Below are positions 45,818-57,789 of a stretch of 64,000 nucleotides of DNA, piece by piece (positions within the stretch are counted from its first letter, which is position 1; every line of letters begins with the position of its first letter). A program made the translations under genes and the position numbers. The stretch is from Diplolepis rosae. Taxonomy: Eukaryota > Arthropoda > Insecta > Hymenoptera > Diplolepididae. The stretch covers positions 434,001-498,000 of the forward strand of contig JAPYXD010000412.1 in assembly GCA_030998225.1 (NCBI GenBank), written 5' to 3'. The notes under the pieces were generated by a model that worked only from the letters and a program-made list of their open reading frames with translations, did not search any database and was not told where the DNA came from.

Positions 45818-46621
45818 TGACTACTCAGTGGGACATATTTTAAAGACTGTAATGACTATATTGAATTTCGATGCCATAATATGAATAAGTGTAATAAAAC
45901 CTCGGCTTTCTCCATTTTAAAACAATATTATACTAAAAATTAGTTCAATTTTATCATTTACTATAACGAAAAGTCTCAGTGTACCTGTGAAGAAAAAAAA
46001 GTCGCTTGCGAAAAGTAATGAAAATTCATGAATTTCTGACAAATTAAAATTATTAGCATAATAATAAAAATAATTATCATTGATTGAAAAAGATAGGAAC
46101 TGGGAGACTGGAAAAGATAGAACATTTCTATCTCTCCCAACCCATCACTTTGCATCCCCAAAACTCTATCTTTTTCTATCTCCGCACTTATCCAGAGTGA
46201 CCGGGAATATCTCGATGGTCCCGAGCGATTTTGACTTCAGGGAGGTTCTACACTTCAGCGGGAAAATCGGGCCTATTTTTCGGAAATGAATTGCAAAGGA
46301 TCTACTAAAGATATCAACACAAATTTTTTTTATTTAAAGATACATCCTTTCACTTTAAATCTGTATTTTTGCAAATTTTCAAACATGAATTCCGCGACCT
46401 TGGAACGTCTTTGAACTTGTCGCTACCAAAAACAACATGGGTGTCATTGCTGTATCACATCGACCAGTTGAGTTATCTGAAATCAAAAAAATGAAATACT
46501 TTTTGATTGAGGCCGGTATTGGCTATGATTAGCCGAAGCGAATTTTTCGCTACATCAAATTTGTTCAAATAATGCAATATTAAAGTAAAAGTTTGAAATT
46601 TCACCTAATTTTTTGACCTGT
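45818..46621. other. Gene-free stretch
   Basis: Nothing supported; a small repeat of 'gaaaaagatag'/'ctatctttttc' lies at ~46085-46182. Confidence 0.45.
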
Positions 46622-47466
46622 TGTAACGTCTTGGTTACTCACCTTTTATTATATTATTTATTTTTTCCTCGTTTTTTGTTCAGAAAAGAGACCTGAAAAG
46701 ATTTCTTAACCGAAACAAGGGTTGAGGATAGCCGACAATAAAACTCAAGAATATTACAATTATTAACCCTTTTATTTAAATACTTTGAATACAAATGTGA
46801 TAGAAATTCCCCTTGAATATTCCTCCTGGAAAGCAGCTTGAAAATGAAAGGGGAGAATTTATAGATATATTCAACTTAAATTAGGGACTTAATAAAAATT
46901 TGGTACTTACAGTAAATGCTTTATGTTAGTGATTCGAGTCCACCAAATCCTTATGTTCCCTGGGTACTATGATAAGGATAATTATATGTAGATCCAATAT
47001 TTAAATTCCTCAACAGCACTGATAATCCAATTGATATTCACAATGATGAACGAACTGATGAACTGATGGAAATGAGTGACGATTGAATTTGCTTTCTAAG
47101 AAAAGTATCGAGTACCGAACTTGAAGTCACTTTTTCGAGAGTCACTTTTCTAAGAGAATTCTGGGATTGTTACTTTTCTGAGAGAGATCTGAAGTTCAAG
47201 ATGGTCCGACGGTCACTTTTAAGATGAGTTCCGAGGTTCAAGATGGTCTAACGGTAACTGAAGATTTGCGGATTTGCAGGTGGTTTTATAGACTGTTTTT
47301 TTATGTTGATGTTCCCTAAAAGATTTTCTTCCAGCTAGATGAGACCATAATTGTTTCTACGAAGATTCCAACATTTTCTTCAATTTGTATCCATAGCGAC
47401 AAGATTCTAATTTTAGTCCCACTCAGTAACAAGTCTTCTAAATTTTCCTGCGTGTTCCTTGTTACG
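46622..47466 (-). repeat. Possible solo LTR
   Basis: On the minus strand it would run from (T/C)GTAACAAGG to GACGTTACA, with a TATA box (CTATAAAACC, 47291-47282) and AATAAA-like signals near its 3' part (~46780) in the same orientation. A 22-bp block, ttcaagatggtc.aacggt, is duplicated at ~47196 and ~47238. No target duplication was found, so this is tentative. Confidence 0.35.
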
Positions 47467-49470
47467 GGCGGTCCAAAGTGTGCAATATTTTTTTGGAAAA
47501 TTTTTTATTAATATACAAAATCTAATTTATGGAATATCAATTGCTTTAGAAGTGAATGAACTGCACACTTTTGAACGTTCCTAACCTGATTGCATTCCAG
47601 TGGCTAATGCAATTCAGCATTTTTGGTCATGCCAGCTGGTCTTGAGACGTAGAGTAATTCATATTCTGGTAATTAAATACATTTAAATAAAACTTTTAAA
47701 AGTTTGAATAAAACTTTTAAAAATAAGACTATTTCCCCCTTTTGTATTTCAGATGCATTAATGTTTTATAAACTAGATTAATTAATAGCGAGAGTGCATA
47801 GGCACTCAATCGCTATGATCTAAAACGGTATGAAATAAGAGAAAAGCGAAGAATGAGTGTAAAGTGGGAGCGATTATGTAAAAACTAGGATGAGCGGAGA
47901 AAGAATAGAATAGGAAAAAGAATGAGCAATAGCAGACTCGCGATACAATGTACGAATAGAAAAGGAAAAAGAGAACGAAGGAGAGAGGGAGAGAGAGAGA
48001 GAGAGATATCTAGTACATGTACACCCATGCACTGTTTGTCGCCACAGCTTTCTGCCGTTTGTCAATTCCTCCTTTCGTTCGCCTATGCGCATGCCTAATA
48101 TACTGGTCTCTTTTAGAAAATCTTGATGCGCTCTGCTGTGCATCGCGAGGCTAGCATTCATCTCACAATTGCATCTCCTCCTCATACACCTATCCTTGCT
48201 CAAATGCTTTAGCCAGCTGACCTCCCGCCACAAAAGCCACGTGCATTTTGTAACGCTCATCTGAATACTTAAATAATTATGTTAAAGCTTTAATCCACTT
48301 GAAGATTATAAGCCCAGACTAATTAAATATATATATTTCGATTTACTCAGAAATATATTGGAAACTAAAATTGTTTCTACAATTTGATGACCATGCATCA
48401 AATACTAAAAATTGATGAGCACATATCCTTTCTCACAATAGATGTAGAAAGAGGGGAAAAATAATTGCATTCTAAAAATCAGCAAATGGCGCAATAACCA
48501 CATCAGCATTTGTGCAAATTCCTGAATATCAAATTCGCAGTCTTCTGAGTGTCTTGACCGGATTCAGACCTTAGAATAATAAAGAAAACATTTTTCTTTT
48601 ATCGTGCCCGTCTGCGGCCCAGATCGACAGTTCCTAGATCCTCGTTAGTTGATTGAACCCGTAAACCCTTATCTAACAAAATTATTCATTTTTGGAATCG
48701 TGTCGGGCGGACGTAAAAGATAAAAGCCTTCATCTGAACAGAAGCAAAACAAACAAGATATATTGAAATATACAAAATATATTTTTAATATATCTCTCTT
48801 CGGCGGACTATTTTAAAGTCAGAGTCGTTTTACAAAAACGGCAAAAGGTGCGTGAAATCGCGGAAAAATTAATACTACTGAATCTCAAAACGGTAGTGAT
48901 AGTTTTTCATAAAATATTGTAATTAGATTTAATAGGAAAATTCTAGCGGCGAAAAGGGCGAGTTTAAAAGCACTCAACCCTTTTCTGGTTAAAAGCCAAC
49001 CGTTATTTTCTCTTATTAAGCCTAACAGAAAGTGGCAAAAACGGTATTCGTGTGCGCGTGTGCTATGCGCGACTCGCGAATAGGACAAGTTGTGATTTTG
49101 AACAACAGTTAATAGAAGAAAACCTACTGCCCAGTCAAGGACGAATAGAAGAGATTAGGGATAAACCTCCCTCTCTTAATCTCTCAGGACTGGTAGATAT
49201 GAAAAAACTCGTTGTAAAGATTAGCAGGTATCGTTCCAACTATATTATATAATAATTATACACCAATATATGTTAATCGTTATTTCATTTTTGTTTGTGT
49301 GGTTGAATAAACTTTGGAAAACGAAATTTCATTGCCTCAAACTTTATTCGGTTCACTTTTCTTTCTTCTAAAAAAGGTTTTTGTATACAGGGTATAGACT
49401 CCTCAGTCAGAGGAGAGGGCAAATTGTTGTCGTTCCCATCTTTGTGGTATAGGCGTGAGGGAGACAGTTG
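47467..49470. other. Gene-free region with a GA microsatellite
   Basis: (GA)n at ~47978-48006. An open frame on the minus strand (47874-48260) spans the microsatellite and gives a low-complexity Ser/Leu run; it is not supported. At 48604-48730 cgtgcccgtctgcgg and gtcgggcggacgt form a loose inverted pair. Confidence 0.5.
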
Positions 49471-50950
49471 TAGTGAAAGAGAGCGACGAGAGGAATGCCT
49501 CGACACGCTCTTATTATTTTCTAAGTTGGCAAGGAGTGTTGGAGAGTGGGAGAGATAGAAAGAGAGGGAGGGGGAACAACGAGAGGTATGCCTCGCCTTG
49601 TTCCCGACGAAAGCGACGAGAAGTTACTTCGCCCCGCTTCCGTTAGTGAGATAGAGAGAGTGAATGACGAGGGGTATGCCTCGCCTCATTCACGTAAAAG
49701 AGAGAGAGGGGGAACAACGAGAGGTATGCCTCGCCTTGTTCCCGACGGAAGCGACGAGAAGTTACTTCGCCCCGCTTCCGTTAGTGAAAAAGAGAGAGTG
49801 AATGACGAGGGGTATGCCTCGCCTCATTCACGTAAAAGAGAGAGAGGGGGAACAACGAGAGGTATGCCTCGCCTTGTTCCCGACGAAAGCGACGAGAAGT
49901 TACTTCGCCCCGCTTCCGTTAGTGAGATAGAGAGAGTGAATGACGAGAAGTATGCTTCGCCTCATTCACGTAAAAGAGAGAGAGGGGGGGAACAACGAGA
50001 GGTATGCCTCGCCTTGTTCCCGACGAAAGCGACGAGAAGTTACTTCGCCCCGCTTCCGTTAGTGAGATAGAGAGAGTGAATGACGAGAAGTATGCTTCGC
50101 CTCATTCACGTGAAAAGAGAGAAAGGGTGAACGGCGAGAGAATGCTTCGCATTGTTCCCGACGAAAGCGACGAGAATTTGCTTCGCCCCGCTTCCGTTAG
50201 TGAAAAAGAGAGAGTGAATGACGAGTGGTATGCCTCGCCTCATTCACGTAAAAGAGAGAGAGGGGGAACAACGAGAGGTATGCCTCGCCTTGTTCCCGAC
50301 GAAAGCGACGAGAAGTTACTTCGCCCCGCTTCCGTTAGTGAGACAGAGAGAGAGAATGACGAGAGTATGCTTCGACTCATTCACGTAAAAGAGAGAGAGG
50401 GGGAACAACGAGAGGTATGCCTCGCCTTGTTCCCGACGAAAGCGACGAGAAGTTACTTCGCCCCGCTTCCGTTAGTGAGATAGAGAGAGTGAATGACGAG
50501 AAGTATGCTTCGCCTCATTCACGTAAAAGAGAGAGAGGGGGGGAACAACGAGAGGTATGCCTCGCCTTGTTCCCGACGAAAGCGACGAGAAGTTACTTCG
50601 CCCCGCTTCCGTTAGTGAGATAGAGAGAGTGAATGACGAGAAGTATGCTTCGCCTCATTCACGTAAAAGAGAGAGAGGGGGGGAACAACGAGAGGTATGC
50701 CTCGCCTTGTTCCCGACGAAAGCGACGAGAAGTTACTTCGCCCCGCTTCCGTTAGTGAGATAGAGAGAGTGAATGACGAGAAGTATGCTTCGCCTCATTC
50801 ACGTGAAAAGAGAGAAAGGGTGAACGGCGAGAGAATGCTTCGCCCCGTTCAGAGAAAGAGAGAGGGAGAACAACTCGAGGAATGCCTCGCCTTGTTCTCA
50901 ACGGAAAGCGACGAGAAGATGCTTCGCCTCGCTTCCGTTAGTGTGGAGAG
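49471..50950 (+). repeat. ~139-bp tandem array built of three hairpins per unit
   Basis: About ten units; the landmark cctcgccttgttcccgac recurs at 49591, 49729, 49867, 50007, 50283, 50420, 50560 and 50700 (137-140 bp apart or twice that). Each unit has three stem-loops sharing a core like cgagaggtatgcctcgcc: arms GGGAACAA/TTGTTCCC (49572-49605), GTGAATGA/TCATTCAC (49660-49693) and ACGGAAGCG/CGCTTCCGT (49745-49781). Variant arms at the array ends are AGAGCG/CGCTCT (49480-49511), TGAACGG/CCGTTCA (50821-50851) and GAGAACAA/TTGTTCTC (50866-50899). Long open frames occur because unit lengths of 138 bp keep frame; they break wherever a unit is 140 bp. Confidence 0.93.
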
Positions 50951-51109
50951 AAAGAAAATAATGACCAGAAAAGTAAGTTTGAGTACTTTATTGGCGTTTG
51001 GACTTGATCTAGCTAAAGTGAGTGCTTCTATTATTTCTGACTCGAATAGTTTTTGTTTTTCATATTGACATTGATCTATAAAATTTCCTGTTTCAAATTA
51101 ACTCTCCTT
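50951..51109. other. Spacer between the hairpin array and the satellite
   Basis: Unique-looking sequence with no feature seen. Confidence 0.5.
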
Positions 51110-54100
51110 TCCAAAAATAAAATCCTTTTATTTTTTTTTTAAATTGTGTTCTAGAGAATTCCCCTTTATGCTTTTCAGCCAAAGGTATATTCTTAAATTT
51201 AGGCTTTAATGCTCTTTAGCAGAAAGAATAAATTTCGAACATCATTTTTATTCCCTCTTTATACCAATTTTCTATTATTAGGAATTTACACTTTTGCTCT
51301 TTAGCAGAGTGTCAATTCCAGAATTAAGTCTTTTATGCTCTATAGCAGAAAGCATTAATTCGAAAAGGAAAATTATTTTTTTTCCAAAATTGTGTTCTAG
51401 AGAATTCCCCTTTATGCTTTTCAGCAGAAGGTAAATTCTCAAAATTTAGGCTTTTATGCTCATTAGCAGAGAGAAAAAATTTCGAACAATAATTTTATTC
51501 CCTCTTTATTCCAATTTTCTATTATTAGGAATTTACACTTTTGCTCTTTAGCAGAGTGTCAATTCCAGAATTAAGTCTTTTATGCTCTGTAGCAGAAAGC
51601 ATTAATTCGAAAAGGGAAATTATGTTTTTTCCAAAATTGTGTTCTAGAGAATTCCCCTTTATGCTTTTCAGCAGAAGGTAAATTCTCAAAATTTAGGCTT
51701 TTAGGCTCATTAGCAGAAAGAATAAATTTCGAACATCAATTTTATTCCCTCTTTATTCCAATTTTCATCTATTAAGAATTTACACTTATGCTCTATAGGA
51801 GATTGTCAATTTCAGATTTAAGTCTTTTATGTTCTTTAGCAGAAAGCATTAATTCGAAAAGGAAAATTATTTTTTTTTTCAAAAATTGTGTTCTAGAGAA
51901 TTCCCCTTTATGCTTTTTAGCAGAAGTTAATTTCTTAAATTTAGGCTTTTATGCTCTTTAGCAGAAAGAATAAATTTCGAACATCAATTTTATTCCCTCT
52001 TTATTCCAATTTTCATCTATTAAGAATTTACACTTATGCTCTATAGGAGATTGTCAATTTCAGAATTAAGTTTTTTATGCTCTTTTGCAGAAAGCATTAA
52101 TTCGAAAAGGAAAATTTTTTTTTTCCAAAATTGTGTTCTAGAAAATTCCCCTATATGCTTTTCAGCCGACGGTAAATTCTCAAAATTTAGGCTTTTATGA
52201 TCTTTAGCATAAAGCATAAATTTCGCAAATCAATTTTATTCCCTCTTTATTCCAATTTTCTTCCATTAGGAAAATACCCTTATGCTCCTTAGCATAGTCT
52301 CAATTCCAGAATTGGGTCTTTTATGCTCTTTAGGAGACAGCATTAATTCGAAAAGGATAATTATTTTTTATTCCTAAAATTGTGTTCTAGATAATTCCCC
52401 TTTATGCTTTTTAGCAGAAGTTAATTTCTTAAATTTAGGGTTTTATGCTCTTTTGCAGAAAGAATAAATTTCGAACATCAATTTTATTCCCTCTTTATTC
52501 CAATTTTCTATTATTAAGAATTTACACTTATGCTCTATAGGAGATTGTCAATTTCAGAATTAAGTATTTTATGCTCTTTTGCAGAAAGCATTAATTCGAA
52601 AAGCAAAATTTTTTTTTTTCCCAAAATTGTGTTCTAGAAAATTCCCCTATATGCTTTTCAGCCGACGGTAAATTCTCAAAATTTAGGCTTTTATGCTCTT
52701 TAGCATAAAGAATAAATTTCGCAAATCAATTTTATTCCCTCTTTATTCCAATTTTCTTCCAATAGGAAAATACTCTTATGCTCCTTAGCATAGTCTCAAT
52801 TCCAGAATTGAGCCTTTTATGCTCTTTAGGAGAAAGCATTAATTCGAAAAGGATAATTATTTTTTATTCCTAAAATTGTGTTCTAGAGAATTCCCCTTTA
52901 TGCTTTTTAGCAGAAGTTAATTTCTTAAATTTAGGGCTTTATGCTCTTCAGCATAAAGAATAAATTTCGAAAATCAATTTTATTCCCTTTTTATTGCAAT
53001 TTTCTTGTATTAGGAATTCAAACTTTTGCTCTTTAGCAGAGTGTCAATTCCAGAATTAAGTCTTTTATGCTATATAGCAGAAAGCATTAATTCGAAAAGG
53101 AAAATTATTTTTTTTTTCAAAAATTGTGTTCTAGAGAATTCCCCTTTATGCTTTTTAGCAGAAGTTAATTTCTTAAATTTAGGGTTTTATGCTCTTTAGC
53201 AAAAAGAATAAATTTCGAACACCAATTTTATGCCATCTTTATACCAATTTTCTTCTATTAGGAATTTACACTCATGCTTTTTGCAGAGAGTCAATTCCAG
53301 AATTAAGCCTTTATGCGCTTTAGGAGACAGCATTAATTCGAAAAAGATAATTATTTTTTATTCCTAAAATTGTGTTCTAGAGAATTCCCCTTTATGCTTT
53401 TCAGCAGAAGATAAATTCTTAAATTTAGGCTTTTATGCTCTTTAGCAGAAAGAATAAATTTCGAACATCAATTTTATTCCCTCTTTATTCCAATTTTCAT
53501 TTATTAAGAATTTACACTTATGCTCTATATGAGATTGTCAATTTCAGAATTAAGTTTTTTATGCTCTTTTGCAGAAAGCATTAATTCGAAAAGGAAAATT
53601 TTTTTTTTTTCCAAAATTGTGTTCTAGAAAATTCACCTATATGCTTTTCAGCCGACGGTAAATTCTCAAAATTTAGGCTTTTATGATCTTTAGCATAAAG
53701 CATAAATTTCGCAAATCAATTTTATTCCCTCTTTATTCCAATTTTCTTCCATTAGGAAAATACCCTTATGCTCCTTAGCATAGTCTCAATTCCAGAATTG
53801 AGTCTTTTATGCTCTACAGCAGAAAGCATTGAATCGAAAAGTAAAATTATTTTTTTTTTCCAAAATTGTGTTCTAGAAAATTCCCCTATATGCTTTTCAG
53901 CCGACGGTAAATTCTCAAAATTTAGGCTTTTATGATCTTTAGCATAAAGCATAAATTTCGCAAATCAATTTTATTCCCTCTTTATTCCAATTTTCTTCTA
54001 TTGGGAATTTACACTTATGCTTTTTAGCACAGTGTCAATTCCAGAATTAAGTCTTTATGCGCTTTAGGAGACAGCATTAATTCGAAAAGGATAATTATTT

Positions 54101-57100
54101 TTTATTCCTAAAATTGTGTTCTAGAGAATTCCCCTTTATGCTTTTTAGCAGAAGTTAATTTCTTAAATTTAGGGTTTTATGCTCTTTAGCAAAAAGAATA
54201 AATTTCGAACACCAATTTTATGCCATCTTTATACCAATTTTCTTCTATTAGGAATTTACACTCATGCTTTTTGCAGAGAGTCAATTCCAGAATTAAGCCT
54301 TTATGCGCTTTAGGAGACAGCATTAATTCGAAAAGGAATATTTTTTTTTTTTCCAAAATTGTGATCTAGAGAATTCCCCTTTATGCTTTTCAGCAGAAGG
54401 TAAATTCTTAAATTCAGGCTTTCATGCTCTTTAGCAGAAAGAATAAATTTCGAACATCAATTTTATTTCCTCTTTATTCCAATTTTCTTCTATTAGAAAT
54501 ATCCTCTTATGCTCTTTAGAGGAGTGTCAATTACAGAATTAAGTCTTTTATGCTCTTTATCAGAAAGCATTAATTCGAAAAGGGAAATTATTTTTATTCC
54601 TAAAATTGTGTTCTAGAGAATTCCCCTTTATGCTTTTCAGCAGATGGTAAATTATTAAATATCGGGATTTATGCTCTTTAGCAAAAAGAATAAATTTCGA
54701 ACATAAATTTTATTCCCTCTTTATTCCAATTTTCATCTATTAAGAATTTACACTTATGCTCTATAGGAGATTGTCAATTTCAGAATTAAGTATTTTATGC
54801 TCTTTTGCAGAAAGCATTAATTCGAAAAGCAAAATTTTTTTTTTTCCCAAAATTGTGTTCTAGAAAATTCCCCTATATGCTTTTCAGCCGACGGTAAATT
54901 CTCAAAATTTAGGCTTTTAGGCTCATTAGCAGAAAGAATAAATTTCGAACATCAATTTTATTCCCTCTTTATTCCAATTTTCATCTATTAAGAATTTACA
55001 CTTATGCTCTATAGGAGATTGTCAATTTCAGATTTAAGTCTTTTATGTTCTTTAGCAGAAAGCATTAATTCGAAAAAGAAAACTATTTTTTACTCCTAAA
55101 ATTGTGTTCTAGATAATTCACCTTTATGCGTTTCAACAGAAAGTGAATTCTTAAATTAAGGCTTTTATGCTCTTTAGCAGAAAGAATAAATTTCGAACAT
55201 CATTTTTATTCCCTCTTTATACCAATTTTCTATTATTAGGAATTTACACTTTTGCTCTTTAGCAGAGTGTCAATTCCAGAATTAAGTCTTTTATGCTCTA
55301 TAGCAGAAAGCATTAATTCGAAAAGGAAAATTATTTTTTTTCCAAAATTGTGTTCTAGAGAATTCCCCTTTATGCTTTTCAGCAGAAGGTGAATTCTCAA
55401 AATTTAGGCTTTTATGCTCATTAGCAGAGAGAAAAAATTTCGAACAATAATTTTATTCCCTCTATTCCAATTTTCTATTATTAGGAATTTACACTTTTGC
55501 TCTTTAGCAGAGTGTCAATTCCAGAATTAAGTCTTTTATGCTCTATAGCAGAAAGCATTAATTCGAAAAGGAAAATTATTATTCTTTTCCAAAATTGTCT
55601 TCTAGAGTATTCCCCTTTATGCTTTTCAGCAGAAGGAAAATTCTCAAAATTTAGGCTTTTATGCTCTATAACAGAAAGCATAAATTCGAAAAGGAAAATT
55701 ATTTTTTTTTTCAAAAATTGTGTTCTAGAGAATTCCCTTTTATGCTTTTCAACAGAAGGTAAATTCTTAAATTAGGGCTTTTATGCTCTTTACCAGAAAG
55801 AATAAATTTCGAAAATCAATTTTATTCCCTCATTATTCCAATTTTCTTTTATTAGGAATTTACACTTTTGCTCTTTAGCAGAGTGTCAATTCCAGAATTA
55901 AGTCTTTTATACTATATAGCAGAAAGCATTAATTCGAAAAGGAAACTTATTTTTTTTTCCAAAATTGTGTTCTAGAGAATTCCCCTTTATGCTTTTCAGC
56001 CGGCGGTAAATTCTCAAAATTTAGGCTTTTATGCTCATTAGCAGAGAGAATAAATTTCGAACAATAATTTTATTCCCTCTTTATTCCAATTTTCTATTAT
56101 TAGGAATTTACACTTATGCTCTTTAGCAGAGTGTCAATTCCAGAATTAAGTCTTTTATGCTCTTTAGCAGAAAGCATTAATTCGAAAAGAAAACTTTCTT
56201 TTACTCCTAAAATTGTGTTCTAGATAATTCACCTTTATGCGTTTCAACAGAAAGTGAATTCTTAAATTAAGGCTTTTATGCTCTTTGGCAGAAAGAATAA
56301 ATTTCGAAAATCATTTTTATTCCCTCTTTATACAAATTTTCTATTATTAGGAATTTAAACGTTTGCTATTTAGCAGAGTGTCAATTCCAGAATTAAGTCT
56401 TTTATGCTCTATAGCAGAAAGCATTGATTCGAAAAGGAAAATTATTTTTTTTTCCAAAATTGTGTTCTAGAGAATTCCGCTTTGCGCTTTTCAGCAGAAG
56501 GTAAATTCCGATATTTAGGCTTTTATGCTCTTTAGCATAAAGAATAAATTTCGAAAATCAATTTTATTCCCTCTTTATTCCAATTTTCTTCCATTAGGAA
56601 AATACTCTTATGCTCCTTAGCATAGTCTCAATTCCAGAATTAAGTCTTTATGCGCTTTAGGAGACAGCATTAATTCGAAAAGGATAATTATTTTTTATTC
56701 CTAAAATTGTGTTCTAGAGAATTCCCCTTTATGCTTTTTAGCAGAAGTTAATTTCTTAAATTTAGGGTTTTATGCTCTTTAGCAAAGAGAATAAATTTCG
56801 AACACCAATTTTATGCCATCTTAATTCCAATTTTCTTTTATTAGGAATTTACACATTTGCTCTTTAGTAGAGTGCAAATTCCAGAATTAAGTCTTTTATG
56901 CTCTTTAGCAGAAAGCTTTAATTCGAAAAGGATAATTAATTTTTATTCCTAAAATTGTGTTCTAGAGAATTCCCCTTTATGCTTTTCATTAGAAGGTAAA
57001 TTCTTAAATTCAGGCTTTTATGCTCATTAGCAGAGAGAATAAATTTCGAACAATAATTTTATTCCCTCTTTATTCCAATTTTCTATTATTAGGAATTTAC

Positions 57101-57359
57101 ACTTATGCTCTTTAGCAGAGTGTCAATTCCAGAATTAAGTCTTTTATGCTCTTTAGCAGAAAGCATTAATTCGAAAAGGAAAATTATTATTATTTTCCAA
57201 AATTGTTTTCTAGTAAATTCCCCTTTATGCTTTTCAGCAGAAAGTGAATTCTTAAATTAAGGCTTTCATGCTCTTTAGCAGAAAGAATAAATTTCGAACA
57301 TCAATTTTATTCCCTCTTTATTCCAATTTTCTTTTATTAGGAATTTACACGTTTGCTAT
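51110..57359. repeat. ~246-bp satellite array, left part
   Basis: The landmark ttgtgttctagagaattccc recurs about every 246 bp (51143, 51390, 51638, 51886 and so on), about 25 units. Each unit contains four sub-repeats of ~60 bp with a core close to tttatgctctttagcagaaa. Each core lies between short complementary arms: GAGAATT/AATTCTC, AAATTTA/TAAATTT, GGAATTTACACT/AGTGTCAATTCC (11 of 12) and GAATTAA/TTAATTC. Some units carry diverged arms that no longer pair fully. The array continues at 62671 after the Copia insertion. Confidence 0.95.
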
Positions 57360-57654
57360 TGTTAAGATTAGTACCGATTGAGGAAAACATTATCATTATA
57401 TAGTAATTATATTATTATATTTCATTTACTTATTTATAATACATATATTTACTTAATATAGCATACCCTATGTATAACACTATAACTGGTTTCGATCATT
57501 CTGATGCTACATGACTAACTTAATTGATATCTTACTTAAACACCCACACACACTCTACTCACATGCATACTCTGAGCTGCGCGCGCATAGATCGCTTATA
57601 GATATATATATTTACATATGTGTGTACAGCATAATAATTACTCATATTTCAACA
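57360..57654 (-). repeat. 3' LTR of the Copia element
   Basis: 295 bp, TGTTAAG...TTTCAACA on the plus strand (TGTTGAAA...CTTAACA in element orientation). A purine tract, aaggaggtg on the minus strand (57663-57655), lies immediately inside. Confidence 0.95.
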
Positions 57655-57664
57655 CACCTCCTTA
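57655..57664 (-). other. Polypurine tract of the Copia element
   Basis: aaggaggtg on the minus strand directly abuts the 3' LTR, the expected primer for plus-strand synthesis. Confidence 0.7.
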
Positions 57665-57789
57665 ATTATATGCTGTACGTATTTACTGTATACAGTTATT
57701 TTCCTGAATACTAACATTTTTCAAAATATAAAATTTAATTAACGATTTTTGTTATTTCGCAATAAATTTTTGAATAGTTGTAACAATAG

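Noticed and set aside
47874..48260. 128-residue open frame on the minus strand
   Set aside because: Contains a GA-microsatellite-derived Ser/Leu run and no recognisable domain; no promoter or splice evidence.
49546..51068. Series of overlapping open frames encoding repeats such as RLVPDESDEKLLRPASVSE
   Set aside because: They exist only because many array units are 138 bp, a multiple of three; units of 140 bp break them, and the DNA is organised as palindromes rather than codons.
51497..55775. Short open frames in the satellite (for example 53752-53952, 55481-55775)
   Set aside because: Each is a translation of one or two satellite monomers and is not conserved between units.
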